A stretch of 64,000 nt of DNA from Bacteroidales bacterium. Its GTDB lineage: Bacteria > Bacteroidota > Bacteroidia > Bacteroidales > UBA932. Under the pieces are notes generated by a model, which worked only from the letters and a program-made list of their open reading frames with translations, did not search any database and was not told where the DNA came from. Positions 45,542 to 55,574 of this stretch are shown here, in pieces; position 1 is the first letter of the stretch; each line of letters opens with the position of its first letter. The translations under genes were made by a program, and so were the position numbers. The stretch spans positions 1-64,000 of the forward strand of contig JAQYTJ010000036.1 in the NCBI GenBank assembly GCA_028724885.1, in the 5' to 3' direction.

Positions 45542-47023
45542 TCAGCTAATGAACTCGATAGATTTCTGGATCAGCGGATGCATGTAGGCATCGTCGCTAA
45601 TGAACGGAACATCCTTGCGATAATCTTGGAGCAGCTTCTCAATAGTCTGCGAAGACTTGCCTCCAGAAAGCCTGTGCCTGAAATCCATTGCTTGCGCAGC
45701 ATTGAACAGCTCGATGGCAAGCACGGTGCGGCAATTATCCACAACCCGCACTAGTTTGGTAGCCGAATTCGAACCCATGCTCACGTGATCCTCCTGCCCC
45801 TGCGAAGATGGAATCGAATCCACGGATGCAGGCCAGCAGAGACCCTTGTTCTGGCTCACTATCGAAGCTGCCGTGTATTGAGGAATCATGAAGCCGCTGT
45901 TCACGCCAGGATTGGCGACTAGGAATTTTGGAAGCCCCCTCTCTCCGGAGATAAGCTGGTAGATTCTGCGCTCCGAGATGTTTGCAAGTTCTGACATGGC
46001 AATTGCCAAGGTGTCCATAGGAATTGCGATTGGCTCCCCGTGGAAATTGCCTGCCGAGATTATCATGTCTTCGTCAGGGAATATGTTAGGGTTGTCAGTT
46101 GCCGAGTTAATCTCGTTCTCTATCACGGATTCTACATAGCGGATGTTGTCTTTCACCGTCCCATGCACCTGAGGAATGCATCTGAATGAGTATGGATCCT
46201 GAACGTGGACTTTCGGCATATTCATAAGTTCGCTGCCATCCAGCAATTTCAAGAAAGCCTCGGCAGTCTCCATCTGACCAATATGCCTTCTCAGCTTGTG
46301 CGTGAGCGGCAGGAACGGCTCTATTCTCCCGTCGTAAGCCTCAAGCGACATCGCTCCTATCTTGTCGGCCCATGCCGAAAGCTTCTTGCATTGTATTAGC
46401 GACCACACCGCATGAGCACTCATGAACTGGGTGCCGTTCAGCAGCGCCAGGCCTTCCTTAGACTGCAGCCTGATTGGCTCCCAGCCCATTTCTGCCCAGA
46501 CGTCTTTGCTTTGGCGGATTTCACCTTTGTAAAGCACTTCGCCAAGGCCTATAAGTGGCAGGCTCATGTGAGCAAGTGGTGCCAGGTCGCCAGAAGCCCC
46601 AAGTGAGCCCTGCTGATATATTACTGGCAATATGTCGTTGTTGAACATGTCCACTAGCCGCTGTACAGTAATCAGCTGCGTGCCTGAATGGCCGTAGGAG
46701 AGGCATTGCACCTTTAGAAGCAGCATCAGCTTCGCTATTTCCGGACGGACTTTGTCTCCCGTCCCACAGGCGTGCGACATTACGAGATTGTGCTGAAGCG
46801 CTGATAGCTTGTCCTCGGGTATTGTCACGTTGCAAAGCGACCCGAAGCCGGTGGTCACACCGTAAACTGGCCTGCTGAGGTCGTCCATTTTGCTGTCGAG
46901 ATATTTGCGGCACTTCTCAATCGCCGCCACAGCCTCTGTGCCGAGTTCGATCCGTTCGTGCTTTTCTATTATGTCTTGAATTCTGCCCACGCTTAGGTGG
47001 GCACTGGAAATTGTATGAGTCAT
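45542..47023 (-). CDS. hutH: Histidine ammonia-lyase
   Basis: First step of histidine degradation, giving urocanate and ammonia. The 493 aa protein has the autocatalytic MIO cofactor site Ala143-Ser144-Gly145 in QGSLGASGDLAPLAH. Also present are VYGVTTGFG, GLALLNGTQFM, QDPYSFRCIPQVHG and NSATDNPNIF. It is full length. The ATG is 53 nt after the hutU stop. Confidence 0.96.
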   Translation of the reverse strand: MTHTISSAHLSVGRIQDIIEKHERIELGTEAVAAIEKCRKYLDSKMDDLSRPVYGVTTGFGSLCNVTIPEDKLSALQHNLVMSHACGTGDKVRPEIAKLMLLLKVQCLSYGHSGTQLITVQRLVDMFNNDILPVIYQQGSLGASGDLAPLAHMSLPLIGLGEVLYKGEIRQSKDVWAEMGWEPIRLQSKEGLALLNGTQFMSAHAVWSLIQCKKLSAWADKIGAMSLEAYDGRIEPFLPLTHKLRRHIGQMETAEAFLKLLDGSELMNMPKVHVQDPYSFRCIPQVHGTVKDNIRYVESVIENEINSATDNPNIFPDEDMIISAGNFHGEPIAIPMDTLAIAMSELANISERRIYQLISGERGLPKFLVANPGVNSGFMIPQYTAASIVSQNKGLCWPASVDSIPSSQGQEDHVSMGSNSATKLVRVVDNCRTVLAIELFNAAQAMDFRHRLSGGKSSQTIEKLLQDYRKDVPFISDDAYMHPLIQKSIEFIS

Positions 47024-47076
47024 ATGAGTCTTATGTTTATTGGATTCTGACGAAAGTCAGGATCTATTATTCGCAA

Positions 47077-49104
47077 TTATATTCCTTTAAGCGCATTTCT
47101 GACAAGGGCATCATCAGCAATGTTCGGCAGTGTGACCTTCAGGTCAGTGGTTCGCTCCATTTCGCGCTTAATGGCATGGGTAGCACCTTCGTTGCGTGCC
47201 CAGCTACGGCGTGCGATTCCATTGTTCACATCCCAGAATAACATCTCCTTTATGTGCCTGGCGGAGTCATCGGAGCCGTCAATCACCATTCCAAAGCCTC
47301 CATTGATAACCTCGCCCCAGCCGACTCCGCCGCCATTGTGGATCGATACCCACGTTGCCCCACGAAAACTATCCCCTATGACATTCTGGATTGCCATGTC
47401 CGCAGTAAACTTAGAGCCGTCGTAAATGTTCGAAGTTTCCCGGAACGGGGAATCGGTGCCAGATACGTCGTGATGATCGCGCCCAAGCACGATTGGAGCC
47501 TTGATTTCGCCACTGCGGATGGCATCGTTGAAAGCCAGGGCGATTTTCGTTCTGCCCTCGCAGTCGGCATAGAGGATGCGTGCCTGGGAGCCTACCACCA
47601 GATTGTTATTTCCAGCCTCTTCGATCCAATGAATATTATCACGAAGCTGGCCTTGGATTTCCTCTTGAGCCGTGCGAGCCTCTTCTGTAAGCACCTTTAT
47701 GGCAAGCTCGTCTGATTTCGCTAGGTCAGCAGGGTCTTCGCTCATGCAGACCCACCTGAACGGCCCGAAACCATAGTCAAAGTATAGTGGCCCCATGATG
47801 TCCTGCACATATGAAGGGTAGCGGAAATGCCCGTCTGCCATGATGTCTGCCCCTGCGCGAGAAGATTCCAGCAGGAAAGCGTTGCCGTAATCGAAGAAAT
47901 ACATCCCGTCTTCAGCCAGCTTGTTGATGGCCGCGACTTGCCTTCTCAGGGATGCTTTAACTGCCTCCCTGAATTTCTCAGGTTCTGCCGATATCATATT
48001 CTTTGATTCTTCGAGAGTCAGACCTGCCGGATAATATCCGCCTGCCCACGGATTGTGAAGCGAAGTCTGGTCTGTCCCAAGATCTACATGAATATGTTCT
48101 TCCGCAAGCCTCTCCCATAGGTCAACAATGTTGCCGACGTAAGCCAGAGAGACGGACTCCTTTTCCGACACGGCTTTTCGGATTCTCTGCAGCAGTTCGT
48201 CCAGGTTGTCGTGTAGCTCATCCACCCAGCCTTGGTCGTAACGCTTGCGGGCAGCCAGAGGATTAATTTCGGCGATTACGCTTACCACGCCTGCGATGTT
48301 TCCTGCTTTCGGTTGTGCGCCAGACATTCCTCCCAGTCCGGCGGAAACGAACAACATTCCCTTCATGTTCTCTCGCGTCCCTGCAATGCCTTTGGATTTC
48401 AGCTGTTTGCGGGCTGCATTCATAACTGTGATCGTGGTTCCATGCACTATGCCTTGCGGCCCTATGTACATGTAAGAGCCTGCTGTCATCTGGCCGTATT
48501 GCGAAATCCCTAGAGCATTGAATCTCTCCCAGTCATCTTGTTTGGAATAGTTTGGAATAACCATCCCGTTTGCGACTACTACTCGTGGGGCATCCCGATG
48601 GCTCGGGAATAGTCCTAGCGGCAGCCCCGAATACATCGCCAGGGTCTGCTCTTCTGTCATGGTTGCAAGGTATTGCATGGCCAGCCGGTACTGCGCCCAG
48701 TTCTGGAATATGGCACCATTGCCTCCGTAGATGATAAGTTCGTGAGGATGCTGGGCGACTCTAGGGTCCAGGTTATTCTGGATCATTGCCATGATTGCCG
48801 CCGCCTGCTTGCACCTGCAAGGGTATTCGCCAATCGGGCGAGCATAAATCTCGTAGGATGGGCGGAAACGGTACATGTATATTCTACCGTAGTCTCTCAG
48901 CTCCCTGGCAAATTCAGATGCCAGGGTCGCATGGAACTTTGCAGGAAAATAGCGCAGGGCGTTCTTCAGCGCCAGAACCTTCTCTTCATCCGTCAATATG
49001 TCCTTGCGTTTCGGAGCATGGTTGATTGTTTTGTCGTAAGGCTTCGGCTCCGGAATCCTGTCCTGAGGTATTCCGGCTAATATTTCTTCTTGAAAACTAG
49101 TCAT
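47077..49104 (-). CDS. hutU: Urocanate hydratase
   Basis: Second step of histidine degradation: converts urocanate to imidazolone propionate with NAD as cofactor. About 675 aa, the longer Bacteroidota form (the Pseudomonas type is about 555 aa). Urocanase signatures include PHELIIYGGNGAIFQNW, DAPRVVVANGMVIPNY, YGQMTAGSYMYIGPQGIVHGT, GLGGMSGAQPKA and SLHNPWAGGYYPAG. The later active-site region has IVLGRDHHDVSGTDSPFRET. The start is MTSFQEEI at 49104, one base after the ftcD stop; upstream in-frame codons lie inside ftcD and are not used. Confidence 0.95.
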   Translation of the reverse strand: MTSFQEEILAGIPQDRIPEPKPYDKTINHAPKRKDILTDEEKVLALKNALRYFPAKFHATLASEFARELRDYGRIYMYRFRPSYEIYARPIGEYPCRCKQAAAIMAMIQNNLDPRVAQHPHELIIYGGNGAIFQNWAQYRLAMQYLATMTEEQTLAMYSGLPLGLFPSHRDAPRVVVANGMVIPNYSKQDDWERFNALGISQYGQMTAGSYMYIGPQGIVHGTTITVMNAARKQLKSKGIAGTRENMKGMLFVSAGLGGMSGAQPKAGNIAGVVSVIAEINPLAARKRYDQGWVDELHDNLDELLQRIRKAVSEKESVSLAYVGNIVDLWERLAEEHIHVDLGTDQTSLHNPWAGGYYPAGLTLEESKNMISAEPEKFREAVKASLRRQVAAINKLAEDGMYFFDYGNAFLLESSRAGADIMADGHFRYPSYVQDIMGPLYFDYGFGPFRWVCMSEDPADLAKSDELAIKVLTEEARTAQEEIQGQLRDNIHWIEEAGNNNLVVGSQARILYADCEGRTKIALAFNDAIRSGEIKAPIVLGRDHHDVSGTDSPFRETSNIYDGSKFTADMAIQNVIGDSFRGATWVSIHNGGGVGWGEVINGGFGMVIDGSDDSARHIKEMLFWDVNNGIARRSWARNEGATHAIKREMERTTDLKVTLPNIADDALVRNALKGI

Positions 49105-49105
49105 A

Positions 49106-50824
49106 TCATTGAATTTTAGAGTTAACGATGTCAAGTATCTCCTTCTCTTCCTGAACGGCTCTGGCGGCGATTCCGGCGGCCTCGCCGACGAGGCGGTCAG
49201 CGACATCCCTATCCTTCAGCCCTGCCGCATTGATCTTCACGTTGAGTTCTGCGCCCAGCACCGCGGATCGGGCCGCCAGAGCGCCAACGCCGGCATCAGA
49301 AACCGAATTAGGATTGCCTTCGGAGGCCATGGCGCGAGCGATTTCAAATGCCTTGAAACTAGCTTTCATGGTGCGCAGAGGCACCTTCGTGGCATACAAA
49401 GTAGCCTCTTCAACGGCAGCGGCACGTGCTGCCTTCTCCTCGTCTGTGCCCTTAGGCAGCGCGAACGCAGCCATTATCTTGTCGAAGGCGGCAGTGTCCT
49501 CGTCCACTAGCGCAACCAGTTCGCAAATGATTGCTTGACCTTTCTCTGCCCAGTCTGAGAACTCTTTCCATCTATCATCCCATCCCCTCTTGTGAGCGGA
49601 CAGGTTTGCAACCATGGTTCCAAGGGCGGCACCAAGAACGCCCATGTAGGCAGAGATTGACCCACCGCCAGGGGCAGGGGACTCGGAAGCTGTCTCGGCT
49701 GCGAAATCCTTTAGGCTCATCCTGACAAGCTTTTCCCTGCGCGCCTGTTCTGCAGGGTCTACCATGAGATATTCAATGACCTTTTCGTGTGGGTCGAACG
49801 GCTTAAGGTCGTCAAGGCTCATGGACTTAACCGCAATCTTGATGATTTCTTCCTCTGATATTCCCAGAGATCTTTCCTGCTTTTCCAAGTAATGTTTCCC
49901 GGCATCGATTAGCACATGTTTCGGCACCAGTCCGACTATCTCTGCGCCGGTCACGCGCAATCCACGAGCTGCGGCTGCCCGGCACACTTCGTCAAAAGCA
50001 ACATGCAGTGGCGTCACGTCGATGTCCGTGATATTCATTGAAACTTGCGCAATTCCATATTCATCAATATACCAGCCGATTGCCTTGCACCCTTTCAAAG
50101 TACCAGGTTCCCAGGTGTCCTTACCATTGACATCTTTCAGCACCTTCCCGGTAGGGCTTCCGCCCTCACGCTTCTTGCGGCCTTTCTCGCGCACATCGAA
50201 AGCAATTGCCATTGCACGTCGCACCGAAGTCGTGTTCAGGTTGAAATTCACGGCAACCAAGAAATTGCGTGCTCCCACATTGATAGCCCCGCTCTTCGCC
50301 ACTATCTCGTTGTATTCCCCGGGTCCGAAGTCGGGAGCTGTGAGTGGGTCTTTGATTTTCTCTGGCAGGGCCTCATATTCCCCAGCCCTGCAAACCGCAA
50401 GATTCTTGCGTTCAGGCTTGAAAGCCGCCGCCTCGTAGCAGTAGCAAGGCACTCCGAGTTCTTCGTATATTCTTTTAGCTAGGCTGCGAGCCAGTTCTGC
50501 GCATTCCTGGAGCGTTATACCAGCGACAGGCACAAGCGGTAGCACATCGCATGCCCCAGAGCGCGGATGAGCCCCATGGTGCTTCCTCATGTCTATCAGC
50601 TCGTTGGCCTTCACGACTCCTTGAAAAGCTGCTTCCATAACAGCCTCTGGCTTGCCAACGAAAGTCACCACTGTCCTGTTTGTCGCTTCGCCAGGGTCTA
50701 CGTCCAACACTTTCACTCCATCCTCCCCGACCTTGGTCGATGCAATAGCCAAAACTATCTTTTCAATTACGCTTTTATCTCGCCCCTCGCTAAAATTCGG
50801 GACGCATTCGATTATCTGCCTCAT
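49106..50824 (-). CDS. ftcD: Bifunctional glutamate formiminotransferase/formiminoTHF cyclodeaminase
   Basis: Final step of this histidine pathway: moves the formimino group from formiminoglutamate to tetrahydrofolate, then releases ammonia to give 5,10-methenyl-THF. The 572 aa chain is a full fusion. The transferase part (about 1-330) has ECVPNFSEGRD, HHGAHPRSGACDVLPLVPV and NFNLNTTSVRRA. The cyclodeaminase part (about 370-572) has SPAPGGGSISAYMGVLGAALG. It is the first gene of the ftcD-hutU-hutH-hutI operon. No hutG or hutF is present, so nitrogen and one-carbon recovery go through folate. Confidence 0.94.
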   Translation of the reverse strand: MRQIIECVPNFSEGRDKSVIEKIVLAIASTKVGEDGVKVLDVDPGEATNRTVVTFVGKPEAVMEAAFQGVVKANELIDMRKHHGAHPRSGACDVLPLVPVAGITLQECAELARSLAKRIYEELGVPCYCYEAAAFKPERKNLAVCRAGEYEALPEKIKDPLTAPDFGPGEYNEIVAKSGAINVGARNFLVAVNFNLNTTSVRRAMAIAFDVREKGRKKREGGSPTGKVLKDVNGKDTWEPGTLKGCKAIGWYIDEYGIAQVSMNITDIDVTPLHVAFDEVCRAAAARGLRVTGAEIVGLVPKHVLIDAGKHYLEKQERSLGISEEEIIKIAVKSMSLDDLKPFDPHEKVIEYLMVDPAEQARREKLVRMSLKDFAAETASESPAPGGGSISAYMGVLGAALGTMVANLSAHKRGWDDRWKEFSDWAEKGQAIICELVALVDEDTAAFDKIMAAFALPKGTDEEKAARAAAVEEATLYATKVPLRTMKASFKAFEIARAMASEGNPNSVSDAGVGALAARSAVLGAELNVKINAAGLKDRDVADRLVGEAAGIAARAVQEEKEILDIVNSKIQ

Positions 50825-51102
50825 GGTGTTATTAATTGATATTTAATTTCTGCTATAAAATTATGAATAATTTCGGATAATCCCTATCAAAACTTAATAA
50901 CTTTCTTAGAAAATGTGAAATTATCGAAGCGAATCGAAATAAAGGCAATTATTGCTAACTTAGACAAATCAAATGACAACATTCAATATTCAATGCTTAG
51001 ATTTCTCATCAATTTTTACATCTTTGCCATCCTTATGCCGTTCCTGATTGCCGCACAGTAAAATGAACTAGCGATAATATTAATTCTTTAAAACACCTTT
51101 AT

Positions 51103-53106
51103 ATGAGACATGACATATCCATTATTTTTATTTTGACTGTCCTTTTCGGAGCCGTGTCATGTTCCCGGAAGGCAGCTGACGATTATCCTATGTTCTGGTC
51201 GTGGCTTACTTACAGTCCGACGATGAACCTGGATTCGGTGTGCCAAGTCATGAACGACGTTGGAATTGGCGGTGTCATTCTGGAATCAGGCAACCCGGAT
51301 GATTACAGAAAGGCTGCCCCAATCGTGAAAAGACATAATTTGAAGATGTACGCATGGTATATCTCAATGAATGCAGAACATGATGCCGATTCCTTGATTG
51401 TTCATCACCCGGATTGGTTCAGCGTCAATAGAGAGGGAAGGAGCCTTGCTGATACCATGGCGTATGTGGACTATTATAAATTCCTATGCCCGGCTCTATC
51501 GGAAGTGCGCGAATATCTTTGCGACAAGGCAAAAGCCATATGCGAGGTTGATGGAATTGACGGAATATCAATAGATTATCATCGTTTTGTGGATGTCGTG
51601 CTGCCTACTACTCTATGGCCGAAATATGGAATAGTGCAGGACAGGGACTATGCGGAATGGGACTTTGGCTATCATCCGGCGATGATAGAGAAATTCATGA
51701 ATGAATATGGCTACGATCCTAGGGACGAAGACGACCCTGCGGCTGATGAAAAATGGCGCCAATTCCGTTGTGACCAGATTACGGAAGTTGCGAACATGAT
51801 TGCTGATGTCGTGCATTCTTACGGCAAGAAGATGGCAGCATCCCCATTCCCTACGCCGAAAATGTCTTCCCGCATGGTTCGCCAGGACTGGGGCAAGTGG
51901 AAACTTGACATCGTGTTTCCTATGGTATATCAGGATTTCTATACTGGTGATCCAAGCTTTGTCTATGATTGCACTGTGGAGAACAATCGCGACAAAAATC
52001 AGATGACAACCCTTTATTGCGGGCTGATGGTCGGAAAGGAAGACGACATATTCAAACAGATGGATGCTGCCTTTGCCGCAGGAGCCAGAGGGATTGCTCT
52101 CTTTACCATCAACAGCCTGCGATCGCCCGATGTCATGGCGCATTTCAAAGAATATGCAGACAGCGTGAAATCAATTAAGGAGAGGGCTACAGCCCCGAAT
52201 GCTGCAGCCGCCGATACGAATGTCTTCGCTCATGAGGGCGTAATGAATATGATTCATGAAAAAATTCGTGACATTTCTGGAACCGCTGGACTTTCATTAG
52301 GTGATTACAAGCTGAAAAAATCATACGATGCAACACGAATATATCAGGTTACGGATAAAGCTAGCGGAAAATCGTTCGATGTCACTTTCTATCTTTACGG
52401 TGACGTGCTTTCTGGGTGGGACGTGGCACTATCGGACCGGCGTGACAGCATAGAGGTCAGGAAGATAAATGTGGCAGGAAACGTATCTGCATCGGAAGTG
52501 CCGTTCCTGATGAATTCGAAACGGATTCCCTTTAACCGCATTAGTTGCCAAGGCTGGGACAGGGACTATCCTTATCGCCCTGACGTGGCATTCCGCATAG
52601 CCCATACTGGGAATTTGATTCTCTTGGAATATAAAGTGACGGAAAAGGGCACAATGGCATCGGTCGTAGAAGACAACGGGAAAGTGTGGAATGACTCATG
52701 CGTGGAATTCTTCGTCTCGCCGACGTGCGATGACACATATTACAATATTGAGAGCAATTGCACGGGACATGTTACTTTCGAATACGGGAAGAAAGGCACG
52801 AGTCGCAAGACGCTGCCGCTTAACCGCATAGCTGCCATATCTCGCTATGGCGATTACGTTACAGGCGGCGACAAGCCGCTGGAAGTGCAGCCGGGGACGA
52901 ACACTTGGGAACTCTGCTTGGTGATTCCTGCCGAGATGTTCAAAGAGAGCGGAGTGCGGACTTTCGATGGCACTAGAATGACGGCAAACTTCTACAAATG
53001 CGGAGAGAAGATGGAAAAGCCTCATTACCTATCTTGGAACCCGATCAAGAACGAAACGCCTAGTTTCCACCTCCCAGAATATTTTGGGGTGCTGAATTTC
53101 GAGTAG
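51103..53106 (+). CDS. GHL10-type glycoside-hydrolase-like lipoprotein with CBM9-like domain
   Basis: 667 aa lipoprotein with Cys20 (FGAVSCSRK). Residues about 28-370 form a TIM barrel of the glycosyl-hydrolase-like GHL10 group: GVILESGNPDDYRKAAPIVK, KMYAWYISMN, DGIDGISIDYHRF and FPMVYQDFY, with acidic residues at strand ends. The C-terminal part (about 430-667) resembles the CBM9-like domain found in these proteins (VEFFVSPTCDDTYYNIE, WELCLVIPAEMF). No activity has been assigned to the group with confidence, so the function is open. It is divergent from ftcD, with a 278-nt gap that contains only A/T-rich sequence and a weak CATCTTTG box near 51019. Confidence 0.75.
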   Translation: MRHDISIIFILTVLFGAVSCSRKAADDYPMFWSWLTYSPTMNLDSVCQVMNDVGIGGVILESGNPDDYRKAAPIVKRHNLKMYAWYISMNAEHDADSLIVHHPDWFSVNREGRSLADTMAYVDYYKFLCPALSEVREYLCDKAKAICEVDGIDGISIDYHRFVDVVLPTTLWPKYGIVQDRDYAEWDFGYHPAMIEKFMNEYGYDPRDEDDPAADEKWRQFRCDQITEVANMIADVVHSYGKKMAASPFPTPKMSSRMVRQDWGKWKLDIVFPMVYQDFYTGDPSFVYDCTVENNRDKNQMTTLYCGLMVGKEDDIFKQMDAAFAAGARGIALFTINSLRSPDVMAHFKEYADSVKSIKERATAPNAAAADTNVFAHEGVMNMIHEKIRDISGTAGLSLGDYKLKKSYDATRIYQVTDKASGKSFDVTFYLYGDVLSGWDVALSDRRDSIEVRKINVAGNVSASEVPFLMNSKRIPFNRISCQGWDRDYPYRPDVAFRIAHTGNLILLEYKVTEKGTMASVVEDNGKVWNDSCVEFFVSPTCDDTYYNIESNCTGHVTFEYGKKGTSRKTLPLNRIAAISRYGDYVTGGDKPLEVQPGTNTWELCLVIPAEMFKESGVRTFDGTRMTANFYKCGEKMEKPHYLSWNPIKNETPSFHLPEYFGVLNFE

Positions 53107-53127
53107 ACTCTTATCTGGAAGCTGCCG

Positions 53128-53159
53128 TTTGCATATTCGTTCCCTGGATGTTATTTTTG
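53128..53159 (+). promoter_or_regulatory. Promoter of the BtuB-like receptor gene
   Basis: TTTG (53128-53131), 20 nt, TATTTTTG (53152-53159): both boxes match the Bacteroidota consensus. It places transcription about 10 nt before the ATG pair at 53175/53181 and separates this gene from the upstream GHL10 gene. Confidence 0.65.
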
Positions 53160-53174
53160 CATACGTGACAATTA

Positions 53175-55109
53175 ATGAATATGGTTAGGAAGTGTTTTGC
53201 CAGAATCGCCCTCGCAGCTATTGCGATGACGGCGTGTATCAGTATTGTATATTCACAGGAATCTCGGAATTACCAGTTGGAAGAACTGATTGTCAGCAGC
53301 AGCCGCGTGCCGATCGACCTGAATCGCTGTGCAAGGGCAGTCACCGTGCTGGATAGCATCGCAATTAAAGATTCTCCTGCTCAGACGGTGAATGACCTTT
53401 TAAAATATGCCATAGGCGTGGACGTTCGTCAGAGGGGTGGCATTGGCGTGCAGACAGACATCAGCATGAGGGGAGGCACATCCGACCAGATTGCGATATT
53501 GATAAACGGAATCAACGTATGTGACCCTCAGACAGGGCATTTCGCCATAGACCTGCCGATGGACAAAAGCGACATCGAAAGAATAGAGATACTGGAAGGT
53601 CCCGCTGGCAGGGTTTATGGCACCTCTTCTCTTGTCGGAGCTATTAACATAATAACGAAGAAGCCTTTAAAATCTTCTGCAGATATACGGCTTGAAGGTG
53701 GCTCGCATGGAAGTTTGTCCGGAACAGCTAGGGGAGTTATCGCAAACGGAAAATATTCCAATAGTGTTTCTTTTGGCTACGTTAGGTCTGACGGGTACCT
53801 TAGAAACTCGGCAGGAGGGCTGAACAGCGACCATGATGCCTTCAAGGCTTTTTATCAGGGGCGGTACGTCGGCACTGATGCTGACATTCTATGGCTGGCG
53901 GGGATTTCGGACAAGGCATTCGGCGCCAATACTTTCTACAGCGTCAAATACGACGACCAGTACGAACACACTGCGAAGTCGTATTTCGCAGTACAGGCAG
54001 AGACTAAGGGCTGGATCCATTTCAAGCCATCCATTTTCTGGATGCATTCGCAAGACAGATTCGAGCTATTCAGAGGCGACGAGTCGAAGATTCCGTTCAA
54101 TTATCACAGAACTAACGTGTATGGACTCAACCTGGGCAGCTACTTCAATTGGAAGCTGGGCAAGACTGCTTTCGGAGCAGAAATGCGCAACGAGGGCGTA
54201 ATCAGCACGACCTTGGGCGATTCCCTTAATACACCGAAGCGTATTCATGGCACTGAAAGGGAATATTCCTTGGGCAAGAACAGAACCAACGTAAGCCTCT
54301 ATCTGGAACATAACGTGCTATTGAGAAGGCTGACTTTTTCCGGCGGAGTGACTGCCGTTAAGAGCACTGGCAGCGAGATGTGTTTCAGGCTCTATCCGGG
54401 GGCTGACATGAGCGTCCGCATCAGAGAAAATTGGAAAGCGTATGCCTCTTGGAACACTTCGCTCAGGATGCCAACGTTCACCGAGCTGTACTATTCCGTA
54501 GGCGGCCATAAAGCCGATGAGTATCTTAAGCCGGAAGAAATGACGGCATACGAGGCAGGCTTGAAATATTCAAGGTCGTGGCTTTCAGCCCAAGCCTGCA
54601 TCTACCTGCATAGAGGCAGGAATATGATAGATTGGATACGGGACTCATCCCTTGGGGATGATGCCGTCTGGACATCAGTGAATCACACCAGGATTAACGC
54701 CGTGGGAGAGGAGATTTCATTAATGCTGGACATGCAGTCGCTCGTGGGCAGGAATTTCTTCCTCAGAACCCTTTATCTCGGCTGGAGCCACATTGATCAG
54801 GACAAAAACGTGGGAGAGAATATTCAATCGCAATATTCCCTCGAATATCTCAGAAACAAGGTTGTCGCAAAGGCAGACATGAATATAGCCGGTGCCGTTG
54901 ACGTGAATCTCTCATGGCGCTGGCAGCAGAGAGCAGGAAACTACGTCCCATATTCAGTGGTCGATGCCAGAATAGGCTGGAGGCAGTTCTTCGTAAATAT
55001 GGAAAATCTCATGAATCATGAATATTCCGACTTCGGCGGTGTCCCTCAGCCGAAGCTTTGGATCAACGCCGGCATAACCGTCAGCCTCTATCCGCACTTT
55101 TCGCTATGA
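53175..55109 (+). CDS. BtuB-like TonB-dependent receptor
   Basis: 644 aa outer-membrane receptor. It has a signal peptide (about 1-28), then EELIVSSSRVPIDLNR as the plug start, with DLLKYAIGVDVRQRGGIG, ISMRGGTSDQIAILINGINVCD and GPAGRVYGTSSLVGAINIITKK. The barrel ends in INAGITVSLYPHFSL. Plug and length (about 600-650 aa) resemble the vitamin B12 receptor BtuB and other small-cofactor receptors. No cobalamin riboswitch is present in the 68-nt upstream gap, so B12 is not assured. The start may be the second ATG of ATGAATATG (53181). Confidence 0.82.
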   Translation: MNMVRKCFARIALAAIAMTACISIVYSQESRNYQLEELIVSSSRVPIDLNRCARAVTVLDSIAIKDSPAQTVNDLLKYAIGVDVRQRGGIGVQTDISMRGGTSDQIAILINGINVCDPQTGHFAIDLPMDKSDIERIEILEGPAGRVYGTSSLVGAINIITKKPLKSSADIRLEGGSHGSLSGTARGVIANGKYSNSVSFGYVRSDGYLRNSAGGLNSDHDAFKAFYQGRYVGTDADILWLAGISDKAFGANTFYSVKYDDQYEHTAKSYFAVQAETKGWIHFKPSIFWMHSQDRFELFRGDESKIPFNYHRTNVYGLNLGSYFNWKLGKTAFGAEMRNEGVISTTLGDSLNTPKRIHGTEREYSLGKNRTNVSLYLEHNVLLRRLTFSGGVTAVKSTGSEMCFRLYPGADMSVRIRENWKAYASWNTSLRMPTFTELYYSVGGHKADEYLKPEEMTAYEAGLKYSRSWLSAQACIYLHRGRNMIDWIRDSSLGDDAVWTSVNHTRINAVGEEISLMLDMQSLVGRNFFLRTLYLGWSHIDQDKNVGENIQSQYSLEYLRNKVVAKADMNIAGAVDVNLSWRWQQRAGNYVPYSVVDARIGWRQFFVNMENLMNHEYSDFGGVPQPKLWINAGITVSLYPHFSL

Positions 55110-55490
55110 TTAAATGGTGAGGTAAATTCCCAGACCTGGTTCAGTCCTTCCTGCATTGCACCGATGTTCGCAGTAATCGCGCCGACGCTTAGGCAACCCA
55201 GTATGCGAACCTCTTTCCCATCATATTTCCCACCATGTAGCAGACATAATCCGAACGTCGCCATGTTTTCGGTTTTTATGTGAAAGGCTCAGGCGCCGCA
55301 ATTCACGCCTTCGAAATTCTCATCCCGCCCAGGCTTGTCTATTCCTAGGGGTTCGAAGTTGCTGCGCTTTGAGTCATATAGCCGACGACTTTCTCTCATG
55401 TAATTTTAGTGACGATGGATGACAGCATGTAGGTGCCAGGGTAGTTGTAGCAGTAATATTAAATTTCGGCAAGATGCTTTAAAATTTATA
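55110..55490. other. Intergenic stretch without a recognisable gene
   Basis: About 380 nt lies between the BtuB-like receptor and the PspC operon promoter. On the minus strand a codon-like open stretch (roughly 55090-55260, including LSVGAITANIGAMQEG) has no start codon in frame and no family match. It may be a gene remnant or chance. No hairpin with T-run, tRNA or riboswitch was seen. Confidence 0.35.
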
Positions 55491-55499
55491 TACTTTGTG

Positions 55500-55531
55500 T
55501 TGCAAGGTATTGATAAATTTTTATATCTTTG
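55500..55531 (+). promoter_or_regulatory. Promoter of the PspC-PadR-PspC operon
   Basis: TTG (55500-55502), 21 nt, TATCTTTG (55524-55531). The ATG at 55575 lies 43 nt beyond the box. The region is A/T rich. No palindrome that might serve as a PadR site was obvious. Confidence 0.65.
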
Positions 55532-55574
55532 CATCGGATTCTACCAGGGATCGATAATAAATACTTTTTGAAAA

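Noticed and set aside
53107..53174. Cobalamin riboswitch before the BtuB-like receptor.
   Set aside because: The 68-nt gap is far too short for a B12 aptamer and lacks its conserved box; it contains a standard promoter instead.
55087..55264. A minus-strand stretch with a plausible protein (LSVGAITANIGAMQEG) overlapping the receptor 3' end.
   Set aside because: Careful reading shows the ATG at 55264 is in another frame and no start codon lies in the open frame; no family match. Left as possible remnant only.
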